53,208 nucleotides of DNA from an uncultured Pelagibacteraceae bacterium (GCA_902624345.1 CACNXI010000003.1:1-53208), one strand, 5' to 3'; shown: positions 11,486 through 20,415, numbered from the stretch's first letter. The notes: a model not told the origin generated them from the letters alone. Numbers and translations are program-made.

Positions 11486-12037
11486 ATGAATATTCTATTA
11501 ATAATTGCTGCAATTTTTATAGCCACTGAAACTATAAACCCTGAAGTTAATGAAGGGAAAGAAATTAAAAAAAAGGAAGTGGTTGCAGAAACAGTAGAAA
11601 CTAAAACATCTGAGGAGATAATTTCGGAGTCAGCAGCAGCAGCAGAAGCTGAAGCAGCAGCAGAAGCTGAAGCAGCGGCAGAAGCAGAAGCCAAAGCAGC
11701 AGCAGAAGCTGAAGCAGCAAGAGAAGCAGAAGCTAAAGCAGCGGCAGAAGAAATAAATTACTTAAAGATAGCTTTATACATAGTCCTTCTATTAGCTGTT
11801 TTGTCAGGTGCATTACTTTATTTTAGGAAACGAGATAAGACACCATTGGAAAGTAAAACTGTTCCACCTGAAAGAAAAGAAGAACAACCGGTTAAAGAGG
11901 ATATTCAACCTGAAACTAAGGAGGTACAACCTATTAAACAGGAAGTTCAACCTGAAATTAAAGAAGAACAGCCAATGGAAGACACTAATAAAGAACCAAC
12001 GAATTTCGAAGATACAAACGAGGAAGAAAAAAAATAA
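11486..12037 (+). CDS. Hypothetical repeat-rich membrane protein: signal-like N-terminus, Ala/Glu helix, one TM helix, acidic Pro/Gln repeat tail
   Basis: 183 aa; MNILLIIAAIFIA start, (AAAEAEA)n region, INYLKIALYIVLLLAVLSGALLYFRKR TM segment, then E-x-QP-x2-KE type repeats. Confidence 0.7.
   Translation: MNILLIIAAIFIATETINPEVNEGKEIKKKEVVAETVETKTSEEIISESAAAAEAEAAAEAEAAAEAEAKAAAEAEAAREAEAKAAAEEINYLKIALYIVLLLAVLSGALLYFRKRDKTPLESKTVPPERKEEQPVKEDIQPETKEVQPIKQEVQPEIKEEQPMEDTNKEPTNFEDTNEEEKK
11635..11750 (+). repeat. Imperfect GC-rich tandem repeat (GCAGCAGCAGAAGCTGAA-type units) inside the hypothetical membrane protein gene
   Basis: Repeated gcagcagcagaagctgaagcagc blocks encoding AAAEAEA; stands out from AT-rich surroundings. 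Confidence 0.85.
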
Positions 12038-12043
12038 AAATCA

Positions 12044-12082
12044 AATACTTGCAAGTATTATTTTAAACTTCTAGTTTAAAAT
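12044..12082. terminator. Candidate bidirectional terminator between convergent genes (two adjacent inverted repeats)
   Basis: AATACTTGCAAGTATT (12044-12059) followed by ATTTTAAACT-tct-AGTTTAAAAT (12060-12082), at the convergent ends of the 11486 ORF and nadC. Confidence 0.45.
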
Positions 12083-12896
12083 CCATAGCAGGAGCACTAT
12101 GAGTGATGCTTCCAACTGAAATTCTATCAACCCCTGTTCTTGAAACTGATTTAACATTTTTAAGAGTTATGTTTCCAGAGGCCTCAGTTTCATAATATTT
12201 TTTTGCAAGTTTAACACCATTTTTTAAATTTTTTATATTCATATTATCGAAAAGAATTGTGTTGAATTTTAATCCCAAAATTAATTTAAGCTGTTTTAAA
12301 TTGTCGACCTCTACTGTAATTTTTTTTCCTTTTTTATTTTTAATTGCCTTTTGAACCAAAAATTTTAATTCTGAACTTGCAATATGATTATCTTTAATTA
12401 AGAACTCATCACTGAGATTGAATCTATGATTAGTACCACCACCTAATTTAACCGCATACTTTTGTATTACTCTTAAGTTTGGAATTGTTTTACGAGTACA
12501 GCAAATCTTACTTTTGCCTTTGATTAGTTTAACAAATTTATTAGTGTAACTAGCTATACCTGATATGTGAGAAAGAAAATTTAGCGCTACTCTTTCACAA
12601 ATCAAAATTTTTTTTGAGTCACCCTTGATTGATGCAATAATCTGGCCCTTTTTAATTTGAGAACCATCTTTTTTTTTTATATTAAATTTGATCTTGTTAT
12701 CAAAGATTTTAAATGTACTTTTAGCAAATTCTATACCACCAATTATTCCATTTTGATTTGCAATTATCTTAAATGTTTTGATACTACTTTTTTTTATAAG
12801 ATTTGACGTAATATCTCCAGCTGGATACAAATCCTCGTTTAATGCAAGCTTGACGGAATTATTGATGAAACTTTTACTTAAAATTATTTTGGACAC
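12063..12896 (-). CDS. nadC: Nicotinate-nucleotide pyrophosphorylase (carboxylating)
   Basis: 277 aa; NEDLYPAGDITSNLI, ALNFLSHISGIAS, TRKTIPNLRVIQKYAVKLGGGTNHRFNLSDEFLIKDNH. Confidence 0.96.
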   Translation of the reverse strand: MSKIILSKSFINNSVKLALNEDLYPAGDITSNLIKKSSIKTFKIIANQNGIIGGIEFAKSTFKIFDNKIKFNIKKKDGSQIKKGQIIASIKGDSKKILICERVALNFLSHISGIASYTNKFVKLIKGKSKICCTRKTIPNLRVIQKYAVKLGGGTNHRFNLSDEFLIKDNHIASSELKFLVQKAIKNKKGKKITVEVDNLKQLKLILGLKFNTILFDNMNIKNLKNGVKLAKKYYETEASGNITLKNVKSVSRTGVDRISVGSITHSAPAMDFKLEV

Positions 12897-12901
12897 AGAT
12901 A

Positions 12902-13891
12902 CTATCTGCCTATTTCAGCCATTCTCTCCACAGACTTTCTAGCTTTTTCGATTGTTTCATCTGACATTAAAATTTCATTTGTTTCATTTTTCAAACAATC
13001 TAAAATTTTAGGAAGTGTAATTCTTTTCATGTGGGGACATAAGTTGCATGGTCTTATAAACTTTACATTTGGATTATCTACCTGAACATTATCACTCATA
13101 GAACACTCTGTTACCATCATAACTTTTTTTGGCTGATTGTCTTTTACATATTTTATCATTCCACTTGTTGATCCTGTAAAATCACTTGCATTTATAACAT
13201 CTGGTGGACACTCAGGATGAGCAATAACTTTTATTCCAGGATTGTTTTTTCTTATTTCGTTTATCTCTGTATCATTAAACTTTTCATGCACTTCACAGGT
13301 CCCTTTCCATGAGATGATTTCAACATCTGTTTGCGAAGCTACATATTTAGCAAGATAATCATCCGGCAAAAAAATTACTTTTTTGACACCTAATGAATTT
13401 ACAATTTTAACAGCATTTGCTGAGGTACAACAAACGTCTGTTTCAGCTTTCACATCTGCTGAGGTGTTTACGTATGAAACCACTGGAACACCTGGATTTT
13501 GCTCTTTTAATTTTCTCACATCCTTACCTGTTATAGATGATGATAAAGAGCAACCTGCTCTCATATCTGGCAACAATACCTTTTTATTAGGACTCATAAG
13601 TTTTGCAGTTTCAGCCATAAAATGTACTCCACACATTACAATTATATCTGCTTTAGTCTTTGCAGCTTCAACAGCCAAAGCAAGAGAGTCTGCAGAAAAA
13701 TCTGATATCCCATGATATATTTCAGGTGTCTGATAATTATGTGCGAGAATAACTGCGTTCTTTTGTTTCTTTAGTTTGTTTATTTCATAAATATACGGGG
13801 CGTAGGTAGACCATTCAATTTCAGGAATAGTTTTCGAAATTTTTTGATATATCGGTTGTGTTGCTTTTTTAATTTCAGCAGTAAATTCCAT
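12902..13891 (-). CDS. nadA: Quinolinate synthase A
   Basis: KKQKNAVILAHNYQTPEIYHGISDFSADSLALA, ECPPDVI, CNLCPHMKRITL; start taken at MEFTAEIKK. Confidence 0.96.
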   Translation of the reverse strand: MEFTAEIKKATQPIYQKISKTIPEIEWSTYAPYIYEINKLKKQKNAVILAHNYQTPEIYHGISDFSADSLALAVEAAKTKADIIVMCGVHFMAETAKLMSPNKKVLLPDMRAGCSLSSSITGKDVRKLKEQNPGVPVVSYVNTSADVKAETDVCCTSANAVKIVNSLGVKKVIFLPDDYLAKYVASQTDVEIISWKGTCEVHEKFNDTEINEIRKNNPGIKVIAHPECPPDVINASDFTGSTSGMIKYVKDNQPKKVMMVTECSMSDNVQVDNPNVKFIRPCNLCPHMKRITLPKILDCLKNETNEILMSDETIEKARKSVERMAEIGR

Positions 13892-13946
13892 ACCTAAATG
13901 TATCAACTTGAAAGATAATTGTCATTCAATTAATGTGACGCATAAG

Positions 13947-14032
13947 GCGGCCATGCTGAAATTGGTAGACAGGCACGGTTGAGGGCCGTGTGGACCTAGT
14001 CCATGAGAGTTCAAATCTCTCTGGCCGCACCA
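13947..14032 (+). tRNA. tRNA-Leu (anticodon GAG), CCA encoded
   Basis: GCGGCCATGCTGAAATTGGTAGACAGGCACGGTTGAGGGCCGTG...GAGAGTTCAAATCTCTCTGGCCGCACCA: acceptor GCGGCC(A)/(T)GGCCGC, anticodon stem CACGG/CCGTG with loop TTGAGGG, TTCAAAT T-loop, long variable arm. Confidence 0.96.
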
Positions 14033-14377
14033 CTATATAGCTTTATTTTTTTTTCTTAAAAATACCAGTAACAAGCATCCTTTTTTTGAAAAAGATGAAT
14101 GAGCGGAACCTGGCTTGTAAGAAATAAAATCGCCTTTACTAAAAGTTGTATTATCTTCATCGATTAACTGTCCATCTAAAACATAAAATTCTTCATAATT
14201 TTGATGTTTATGTTTTAAACTTCTAGCACCGGGAGCCATTTTAAGTATGTAACTTCCGACACCAGTATTTTGATTATAAGATATTTTATGCCAACTCATA
14301 CCTGAAATTGGCTTTCCATAACTGTTAAATGGAGTAAATTTTAATTTAGATGGATTTATTATTTTCCTATTTTTCAC
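14033..14377 (-). CDS. Cupin-domain protein
   Basis: 114 aa; KHKHQNYEEFYVLDGQLIDEDNTTFSKGDFISYKPGSAHSS cupin motifs. Confidence 0.85.
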   Translation of the reverse strand: MKNRKIINPSKLKFTPFNSYGKPISGMSWHKISYNQNTGVGSYILKMAPGARSLKHKHQNYEEFYVLDGQLIDEDNTTFSKGDFISYKPGSAHSSFSKKGCLLLVFLRKKNKAI

Positions 14378-15264
14378 TAATTCAGCCAGTTAGGTTTTAA
14401 TATTTTGATATTTGCCTCTCCACACTTAAATTCTTTATTATATTCAAACTCCTTATCTTTAAATTTGATTAGAGCAAAACTAAATTTATTTGCTATCAAA
14501 ACTCTACCAATTTCTACATTATTTGATGTAATTGGGTCATTATTATTTATTGAGCCTTTTTTCACTTGAAGCGGCAATAATCTTTTGTTTAATTTATCTT
14601 TATTTTTAATACGTGAAGTATTTTCTTGGCCAACATAACAGCCTTTCTTAAAATCAATTGCATTAAGTTCTTCAAAATTACACTCTATTCCAAATAATTT
14701 TTCTTGTAACTGGTCCATGTTACTTTGAGGTATACCTAGCTCAAAGCTTAATTTGTAGTATTCTTCTATGTTAGAAGATTTAAGTTTCATGTTTTTTAAG
14801 GACATGTACAGTTTTTCAAGATTAGCAATAATTCTACCCCCCAATTTTTTATTTCTTGGATCAAGAAGAACATGGTCCTCATTATATTTAGTGGTATATC
14901 CTAACTCATCTTTTGCACCTTCTATAGATAAGAATTTTTCATGATTAAAAGTAGCTACCACAAATTCGTTGCTAAGATTTAAAATTTCTACATCTGTTCT
15001 AAGTTTGTACATAACTAATTTTTTATATAACTGATCAATTATTCTCTTTTCACAATCTAACAAGTAGCCATCTTTATGCTTGACCACTATAAAATCAAAT
15101 AAAAACTTACCCTGAGGTGAAAGCAAAGATGCAAAACAACTTTTACTTTCATTTACTTTTTCAATGTCATTTGAGATAAGATTTTGTAAAAATTTTTCAG
15201 AGTCTGGCCCACTAATATATAAAATACCCCTGTCCTCTAAAATATAAACTTTTTGTGTATTCAT
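14377..15264 (-). CDS. ygfZ: YgfZ/GcvT-like folate-binding protein
   Basis: KKGCYVGQENTSRIK (YgfZ K-G-C-Y-x-G-Q-E signature); LISNDIEKV...LLSPQGKFLFDF. Confidence 0.92.
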   Translation of the reverse strand: MNTQKVYILEDRGILYISGPDSEKFLQNLISNDIEKVNESKSCFASLLSPQGKFLFDFIVVKHKDGYLLDCEKRIIDQLYKKLVMYKLRTDVEILNLSNEFVVATFNHEKFLSIEGAKDELGYTTKYNEDHVLLDPRNKKLGGRIIANLEKLYMSLKNMKLKSSNIEEYYKLSFELGIPQSNMDQLQEKLFGIECNFEELNAIDFKKGCYVGQENTSRIKNKDKLNKRLLPLQVKKGSINNNDPITSNNVEIGRVLIANKFSFALIKFKDKEFEYNKEFKCGEANIKILKPNWLN

Positions 15265-15306
15265 AATTGATTAATATATAAATATAATATATCTAATGCT
15301 AAGACA

Positions 15307-16611
15307 ATGTTAGATCTAATCATCAAAAACGGTGAATGTTATATTAACGGTAATCTTGAGAAAAAAGATATTGGAATATCCGATAACAAAATTGTTGAGA
15401 TTGGCGACTTGAAAGATAAATCTAAAGAGACATTTGACGCAAAAGGATTGACTGTTCTGCCTGGTTGTATTGACACTCAAGTTCATTTTAGAGAACCAGG
15501 ATCTACTGATGCTGAGGATTTAAATTCAGGTAGTAAAGCAGCAGTAATGGGAGGAATAACTTCTGTATTTGAGATGCCAAACACTAATCCACCCACAACA
15601 AATTTTGAAGAGTTTGATAAGAAAATTCAATTAGGAAAGGGAATGTTTTGCAATCATGCATTTTATTTTGGTGCAACTGCTGAAAATTATTCAACACTAG
15701 AAAAACTAAAAGATTTAAAAGGGTGCTGTGGGATTAAACTTTTTGCAGGTTCATCAACAGGAAACTTATTGGTTGATAAAGAAAAAGATATAGAAAAAGT
15801 TTTTGAGCACGCTTCAAAAGTTGTTGCTGTGCATTCTGAAGACGAAGAAATTTTAAAGATAAGAAAAAAACTTATTGAGGAAGGTAATGTAAAAAGTCAT
15901 CCTATATGGCGAAATGAGGAAGTTGCAATGTCTTCGACTAGACGAATTGTTAAAATCGCAAAAAGATTTAATAAAAGAGCACATATACTTCACATTACCA
16001 CTAAAGAAGAAGTTGATTTTCTTTCTCAAAATAAAGGCAACATTACTTTTGAAATAACTCCCCAACACCTAACAATTTATGCGCCGGATTGTTACGATAA
16101 ATTAGGAACATATGCTCAGATGAATCCACCAATCAGAGATAAATCGCATTATAATCGTCTATGGTATGCTGTTAGAAATAATTACAACGATACTATAGGC
16201 TCTGACCATGCGCCTCACTTAAAAACTAACAAAGATAAAAAATATCCTGGTTCTCCCTCAGGGATGCCAGGTGTTCAAACATTAATGCCTGTAATGTTGG
16301 ATCATGTAAATAATGGTAAACTCAGTTTGAATCAATTGATGAAACTAATCTGTGAAAATCCAGTTAAAATATTTGGGATACAAAATAAGGGATATATTAA
16401 GAAAGGATACGATGCCGATTTTACGATAGTAAACTTAAAAAAAGAAATTGAGATTAAAAACGAAAATATTCAAAGTAAATGTGGATGGTCTCCTTTTCAT
16501 GGAGAAAAGTTTAAAGGTTGTCCAATAGCAACAATTATTAATGGAAAAATAAAAATGAAAAACGGAAAAATTTTAGGTGAACCGACCGGTAAGCCTTTAA
16601 TTTTTGGGTGA
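15307..16611 (+). CDS. pyrC: Dihydroorotase (class I type)
   Basis: 434 aa; GCIDTQVHFREPGSTDAEDL, FEMPNTNPPTT, GSDHAPH. Confidence 0.92.
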   Translation: MLDLIIKNGECYINGNLEKKDIGISDNKIVEIGDLKDKSKETFDAKGLTVLPGCIDTQVHFREPGSTDAEDLNSGSKAAVMGGITSVFEMPNTNPPTTNFEEFDKKIQLGKGMFCNHAFYFGATAENYSTLEKLKDLKGCCGIKLFAGSSTGNLLVDKEKDIEKVFEHASKVVAVHSEDEEILKIRKKLIEEGNVKSHPIWRNEEVAMSSTRRIVKIAKRFNKRAHILHITTKEEVDFLSQNKGNITFEITPQHLTIYAPDCYDKLGTYAQMNPPIRDKSHYNRLWYAVRNNYNDTIGSDHAPHLKTNKDKKYPGSPSGMPGVQTLMPVMLDHVNNGKLSLNQLMKLICENPVKIFGIQNKGYIKKGYDADFTIVNLKKEIEIKNENIQSKCGWSPFHGEKFKGCPIATIINGKIKMKNGKILGEPTGKPLIFG

Positions 16612-17417
16612 TGAAAAATAAACCTTTAGTATCAATTTTAATAGCAAGTCATAATAAAGAAAAATATGTAAAAAGATGTATAAATTCTTGTCTAAACCAA
16701 ACATATAAAAATATTGAAATTATTTTTGTTGACGATGGTTCTAAGGATAAAAGTTATCAAATCGCAAAACAGTTTAAAAACATAAGAGTTTTTAAAAAAA
16801 AAAGAATAAAATTAAAAAAAGGTTTTAATACTTTTTTTCAAATAGATACTTATCTTTATGCATTTAATAAATCTAAGGGTAAAATCTTGTCGTTATTGGA
16901 TTCTGATGACTTTTACACCAAAAATAAGATTGCTAGCATTGTAAAGTTCTTTGATAAAAAAAGAATGTCAAATATTGTTTTTAATAAACCAATTGTTTAT
17001 CACTCAAAAGATAGATTTTTTTTGGATAGTAAATTCAAGAATAGAAGAAATATGTGGCCTAAATTCCCCCCATGTAGTTGTATATCCGTAAAAAGAAATT
17101 TTTTTAAAGGTATTTGTAATGAAATAACATTAAAAAAGTATCCACTTCTCACATTAGATTTTAGGTTGGCGGTTATATCAAAACTTGTATTTAATGATTT
17201 TAAAATATTGAATAAATACTTAACCTATTATTTCCAAGATCCCAAAGGAGAAAGTTCAAAGTTTAAAAAATTTAGCAAAAATTGGTGGTCAAGAAGACTA
17301 GAAGCGCATGAATATTTTAATTACATAATTAAAAAAAATAAAGTTAAAAAATTATCAAAAGTTAATGTTCGTAAACTAGATTATGTAATTACAAAATTTC
17401 TGAACAATTTTTTTTAA
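16611..17417 (+). CDS. Glycosyltransferase family 2
   Basis: VSILIASHNKEKYVKRCINSCLNQTYKNIEIIFVDDGSKDKS, LLDSDDFY. Confidence 0.9.
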   Translation: MKNKPLVSILIASHNKEKYVKRCINSCLNQTYKNIEIIFVDDGSKDKSYQIAKQFKNIRVFKKKRIKLKKGFNTFFQIDTYLYAFNKSKGKILSLLDSDDFYTKNKIASIVKFFDKKRMSNIVFNKPIVYHSKDRFFLDSKFKNRRNMWPKFPPCSCISVKRNFFKGICNEITLKKYPLLTLDFRLAVISKLVFNDFKILNKYLTYYFQDPKGESSKFKKFSKNWWSRRLEAHEYFNYIIKKNKVKKLSKVNVRKLDYVITKFLNNFF

Positions 17418-17449
17418 ATAATTGTTATTTAAAGAAATGTAAAAGAACT

Positions 17450-19351
17450 TTAGTTGTTTTTTAAAATATTATTTTTAATAAGGTCTTCTTTTATTTCAGC
17501 TAAAATCACAGGATCATCAATTGTAGCTGGCATTTTATAATCCTCTTTATCAGCGATTTTTCTTACAGTTCCTCTTAATATTTTTCCTGATCTTGTTTTG
17601 GGTAATCTTTTAACAACAATTGCAGTTTTGAAAGCAGCAACTGGACCAATTTTATTTCTCACCATTTGAATACATTCTTTCGATATAGTGTCATTATTTT
17701 TGTCTACACCTGCCTTTAAAGTAAGTAAACCAATTGGTAATTGACCCTTAAGTTTATCAGCAATTCCAATCACGGCACACTCTGCTACAGATTTATGTTC
17801 TGATAAAACTTCTTCAATTGCACCTGTTGAAAGCCTATGTCCAGCAACATTAATTATGTCATCTGTTCTTGACATGATCCAAATATAACCATCTTCATCA
17901 ATATGTCCCGCGTCGTAAGTCTGGTAAAATCCATCATAGTTGGACATGTAATTATCTTTGTATCTTTTATCAGCATTCCATAAAGTAGGAAAAGTACCTG
18001 GTGGCAGAGGTAACTTAACTACAATATCACCCATTTCATTAGCATTTGCTATAGATTGATCTGGCTTTATTATTTTCACATCATATCCGGGGACAGCTTT
18101 ACAAGCTGAACCATATTTTGTTTTCATCATTTCGATACCGGTACAGTTTGAACTTATCGCCCAACTCGTTTCTGTCTGCCACCAGTGGTCTATCACCGGA
18201 ACCTTAAGTAAATTTTCAGCCCACTTAATTGTATCAGGGTCAGCTCGTTCCCCTGCTAAAAATAAAGACTCAAAAGAGCTTAAATCATATTTTGAAAAAA
18301 ATTTCCCCTCCGGGTCTTCTTTTTTAATTGCTCTAAAAGCAGTAGGTGCAGTAAATAAAGATTTAATTTTGTAATCTGATATCATTTTCCAGAAGGCACC
18401 AGCATCTGGAGTCCCAACTGGTTTACCTTCGAATAAAACAGTGGTGCAACCTTTAAATAAAGGAGCATAAACAATATAGGAGTGGCCTACAATCCAACCA
18501 ATATCACTTGCGGACCACCAAACATCGCCTTCATCTATGTTATAAATATTCTTCATGGTCCATTTAAGGGCTACTATGTGGCCCCCGATATCTCTTACAA
18601 TTCCTTTTGGTACTCCAGTTGTACCTGACGTATAAAGAATATAAGCATATTCATTTGAATTCATCTCCACGCAGTCCGTATCTTTTGCGTTTGATAAAGC
18701 ATCATCCCAGCTAATTTCTTTTGGGGCGTTTAATTTTATCTCATGGCCCTTTCTTTGTAAAAAGATAACTTTTTCAACCGAATGTTTAGCAAGTTTTAGA
18801 GCTCCATCTACGAGCGGTCTGTATTCTACTGTTCTTCCAGGTTCAAAACCGCACGACGCTGTTATTAAAATTTTGGCTTCACTATCATCTATACGACTTG
18901 CAAGTTCGTTTGAAGCGAATCCTCCAAACACAACTGAGTGAATGATACCTATTCTTCCACATGCCAACATAGCAACAACAGCCTCAGGTACCATAGGCAT
19001 ATAAATTATAGCCCTATCACCTTTTTGAAGCCCTTGATTTTTCAAAGCTCCTGCAAACTTTGAAACTTTTGATTTAAGTTCATTGTAAGTAAACTTTGCT
19101 TTGTTACTTGTGATTGGGCTATCGTAAATTAGTGCAGTTTTTTCTCCTAAACCATTATCAATATGGAAATCTAGAGCATTATAGCAAGTGTTTGTGGTCC
19201 CGTCCTCGAACCATTTATAGAATGGAGGATTAGTTTTATTTAAAATCTTAGTTGGTTTTTTAAACCAAAATATATCTTCTGATATTTCACGCCAAAATTC
19301 CTCAGGTTTAGTTATAGATCTATTGTAAATTTGCTCAAATTTCTTACTCAT
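17450..19351 (-). CDS. prpE: Propionate--CoA ligase / acyl-CoA synthetase
   Basis: 633 aa; YILYTSGTTGVPKGIVRDIGGH, WWQTETSWAI, KTRSGKILRGTVRKIA; overall PrpE-like start KFEQIYNRSITKPEEFW. Confidence 0.9.
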   Translation of the reverse strand: MSKKFEQIYNRSITKPEEFWREISEDIFWFKKPTKILNKTNPPFYKWFEDGTTNTCYNALDFHIDNGLGEKTALIYDSPITSNKAKFTYNELKSKVSKFAGALKNQGLQKGDRAIIYMPMVPEAVVAMLACGRIGIIHSVVFGGFASNELASRIDDSEAKILITASCGFEPGRTVEYRPLVDGALKLAKHSVEKVIFLQRKGHEIKLNAPKEISWDDALSNAKDTDCVEMNSNEYAYILYTSGTTGVPKGIVRDIGGHIVALKWTMKNIYNIDEGDVWWSASDIGWIVGHSYIVYAPLFKGCTTVLFEGKPVGTPDAGAFWKMISDYKIKSLFTAPTAFRAIKKEDPEGKFFSKYDLSSFESLFLAGERADPDTIKWAENLLKVPVIDHWWQTETSWAISSNCTGIEMMKTKYGSACKAVPGYDVKIIKPDQSIANANEMGDIVVKLPLPPGTFPTLWNADKRYKDNYMSNYDGFYQTYDAGHIDEDGYIWIMSRTDDIINVAGHRLSTGAIEEVLSEHKSVAECAVIGIADKLKGQLPIGLLTLKAGVDKNNDTISKECIQMVRNKIGPVAAFKTAIVVKRLPKTRSGKILRGTVRKIADKEDYKMPATIDDPVILAEIKEDLIKNNILKNN

Positions 19352-19496
19352 AATAAATGACTCAAAATCCCGTTATTTAAGGCTTTTTCTACGTGTTAGT
19401 TGCATTTAATTTCAAAAAGCCAGTAAAATCAACCTAAATTAGTCCTAAATAACTCTTCTAATAACCCTTTATATTTGATATTAGGACCCCAACTTT

Positions 19497-19517
19497 GATC
19501 TAAATTGAGTTTAGGTC
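19497..19517 (+). promoter_or_regulatory. Hairpin in proteorhodopsin 5' leader
   Basis: GATCTAAA-TTGAG-TTTAGGTC, 8-bp stem including one G-U wobble as RNA, 5-nt loop. Confidence 0.5.
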
Positions 19518-19518
19518 G

Positions 19519-19536
19519 TAGTTTAAATTTAAACTA
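19519..19536. promoter_or_regulatory. 18-bp perfect palindrome in proteorhodopsin 5' leader
   Basis: TAGTTTAAATTTAAACTA is its own reverse complement; 30 nt upstream of the proteorhodopsin ATG. Confidence 0.5.
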
Positions 19537-19566
19537 ACAAAAAACTAACTAAAGAGGGAGTTTTTT

Positions 19567-20340
19567 ATGAATAAACTAAAATTGTTTGCATTAGCAGCAT
19601 TAGCTCTAGTGGGCTTTGCTGGTGCGGCAAACGCAGCAGACACTGTTCTGTTAGCTACGGATGACCTTGTAGGAATATCGTTTTGGTTAATTTCTATGGG
19701 TATGGCTGCAGCAACTGTCTTTTTCTTCATGGAAAGAGGTTCAGTAGCTGGTGGTTGGAAAACATCTATAACAGTTGCAGGTCTAGTAACAGGTGTTGCA
19801 TTTGTTCACTACATGTACATGAGAGAAGTATGGATCATTACAGGTGACTCACCAACAGTGTACAGATACATTGACTGGTTAATTACAGTACCGTTACAAA
19901 TGATTGAGTTTTATCTAATATTAGCAGCGATAAGAAAAGTACCTTCAGGAATTTTCTGGAGATTACTAATCGGATCAGTAGTAATGCTAGTAGGTGGATA
20001 CTTAGGAGAAGCAGGTTACATCAACGCTACACTTGGTTTCGTAATCGGTATGGCTGGATGGATCTACATCTTATATGAAGTATTCTCAGGTGAAGCTGGA
20101 AAAGCAGCATCTAAAAGTGGTAACAAAGCACTTGTTACAGCTTTCGGTGCAATGAGAATGATCGTAACAATCGGTTGGGCAATTTACCCATTAGGTTACA
20201 TTTTTGGTTACCTAACAGGCGGAATTGATGCAGCTTCATTGAACATCATTTATAACTTAGCTGACTTTATTAACAAGATCGCATTCGGTCTAGTTATTTG
20301 GGCAGCTGCAGTTTCAAGTACACCAGCGAGAGCTAGATAA
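19567..20340 (+). CDS. Proteorhodopsin (light-driven proton pump; Gln at spectral tuning site, blue-type)
   Basis: 257 aa; signal-like N-terminus, HYMYMR, RYIDWLITVPLQMIEFYLIL (Asp acceptor, Glu donor, Gln at the position corresponding to L105 of GPR), retinal Lys in YNLADFINKIAFG. Confidence 0.98.
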   Translation: MNKLKLFALAALALVGFAGAANAADTVLLATDDLVGISFWLISMGMAAATVFFFMERGSVAGGWKTSITVAGLVTGVAFVHYMYMREVWIITGDSPTVYRYIDWLITVPLQMIEFYLILAAIRKVPSGIFWRLLIGSVVMLVGGYLGEAGYINATLGFVIGMAGWIYILYEVFSGEAGKAASKSGNKALVTAFGAMRMIVTIGWAIYPLGYIFGYLTGGIDAASLNIIYNLADFINKIAFGLVIWAAAVSSTPARAR

Positions 20341-20360
20341 TTAAAATTATCTTAATTTTA

Positions 20361-20398
20361 AAATAGGGCGAGTTTAAATACTTGCCCTATTTTTTTTT
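20361..20398 (+). terminator. Rho-independent terminator downstream of proteorhodopsin
   Basis: AAATAGGGCGAG-tttaaata-CTTGCCCTATTTTTTTT: 12-bp stem with one G-U pair, followed by T-run. Confidence 0.9.
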
Positions 20399-20415
20399 GT
20401 GTTTATATAAATTTA

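Noticed and set aside
11635-11750. Repeat array considered as a CRISPR
   Set aside because: Units are contiguous, in-frame, imperfect and without unique spacers; they encode an Ala/Glu helix.
11808-12074. 88-aa + strand ORF overlapping the repeat membrane protein in another frame
   Set aside because: Out-of-frame reading of the acidic repeat tail; the primary frame has coherent signal/TM structure.
13383-13715. 110-aa ORF antisense to nadA (and similar short antisense ORFs inside dxs, icd, recA, alaS, potA)
   Set aside because: All nested in confidently called genes and without domain signal; expected by-products of codon bias.
19381-19421. GGCTTTTT ... AAAAAGCC inverted repeat considered as an intrinsic terminator
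   Set aside because: Loop of 25 nt and no T-run after the 3' arm on either strand; lies upstream of both flanking gene starts, so no gene to terminate.
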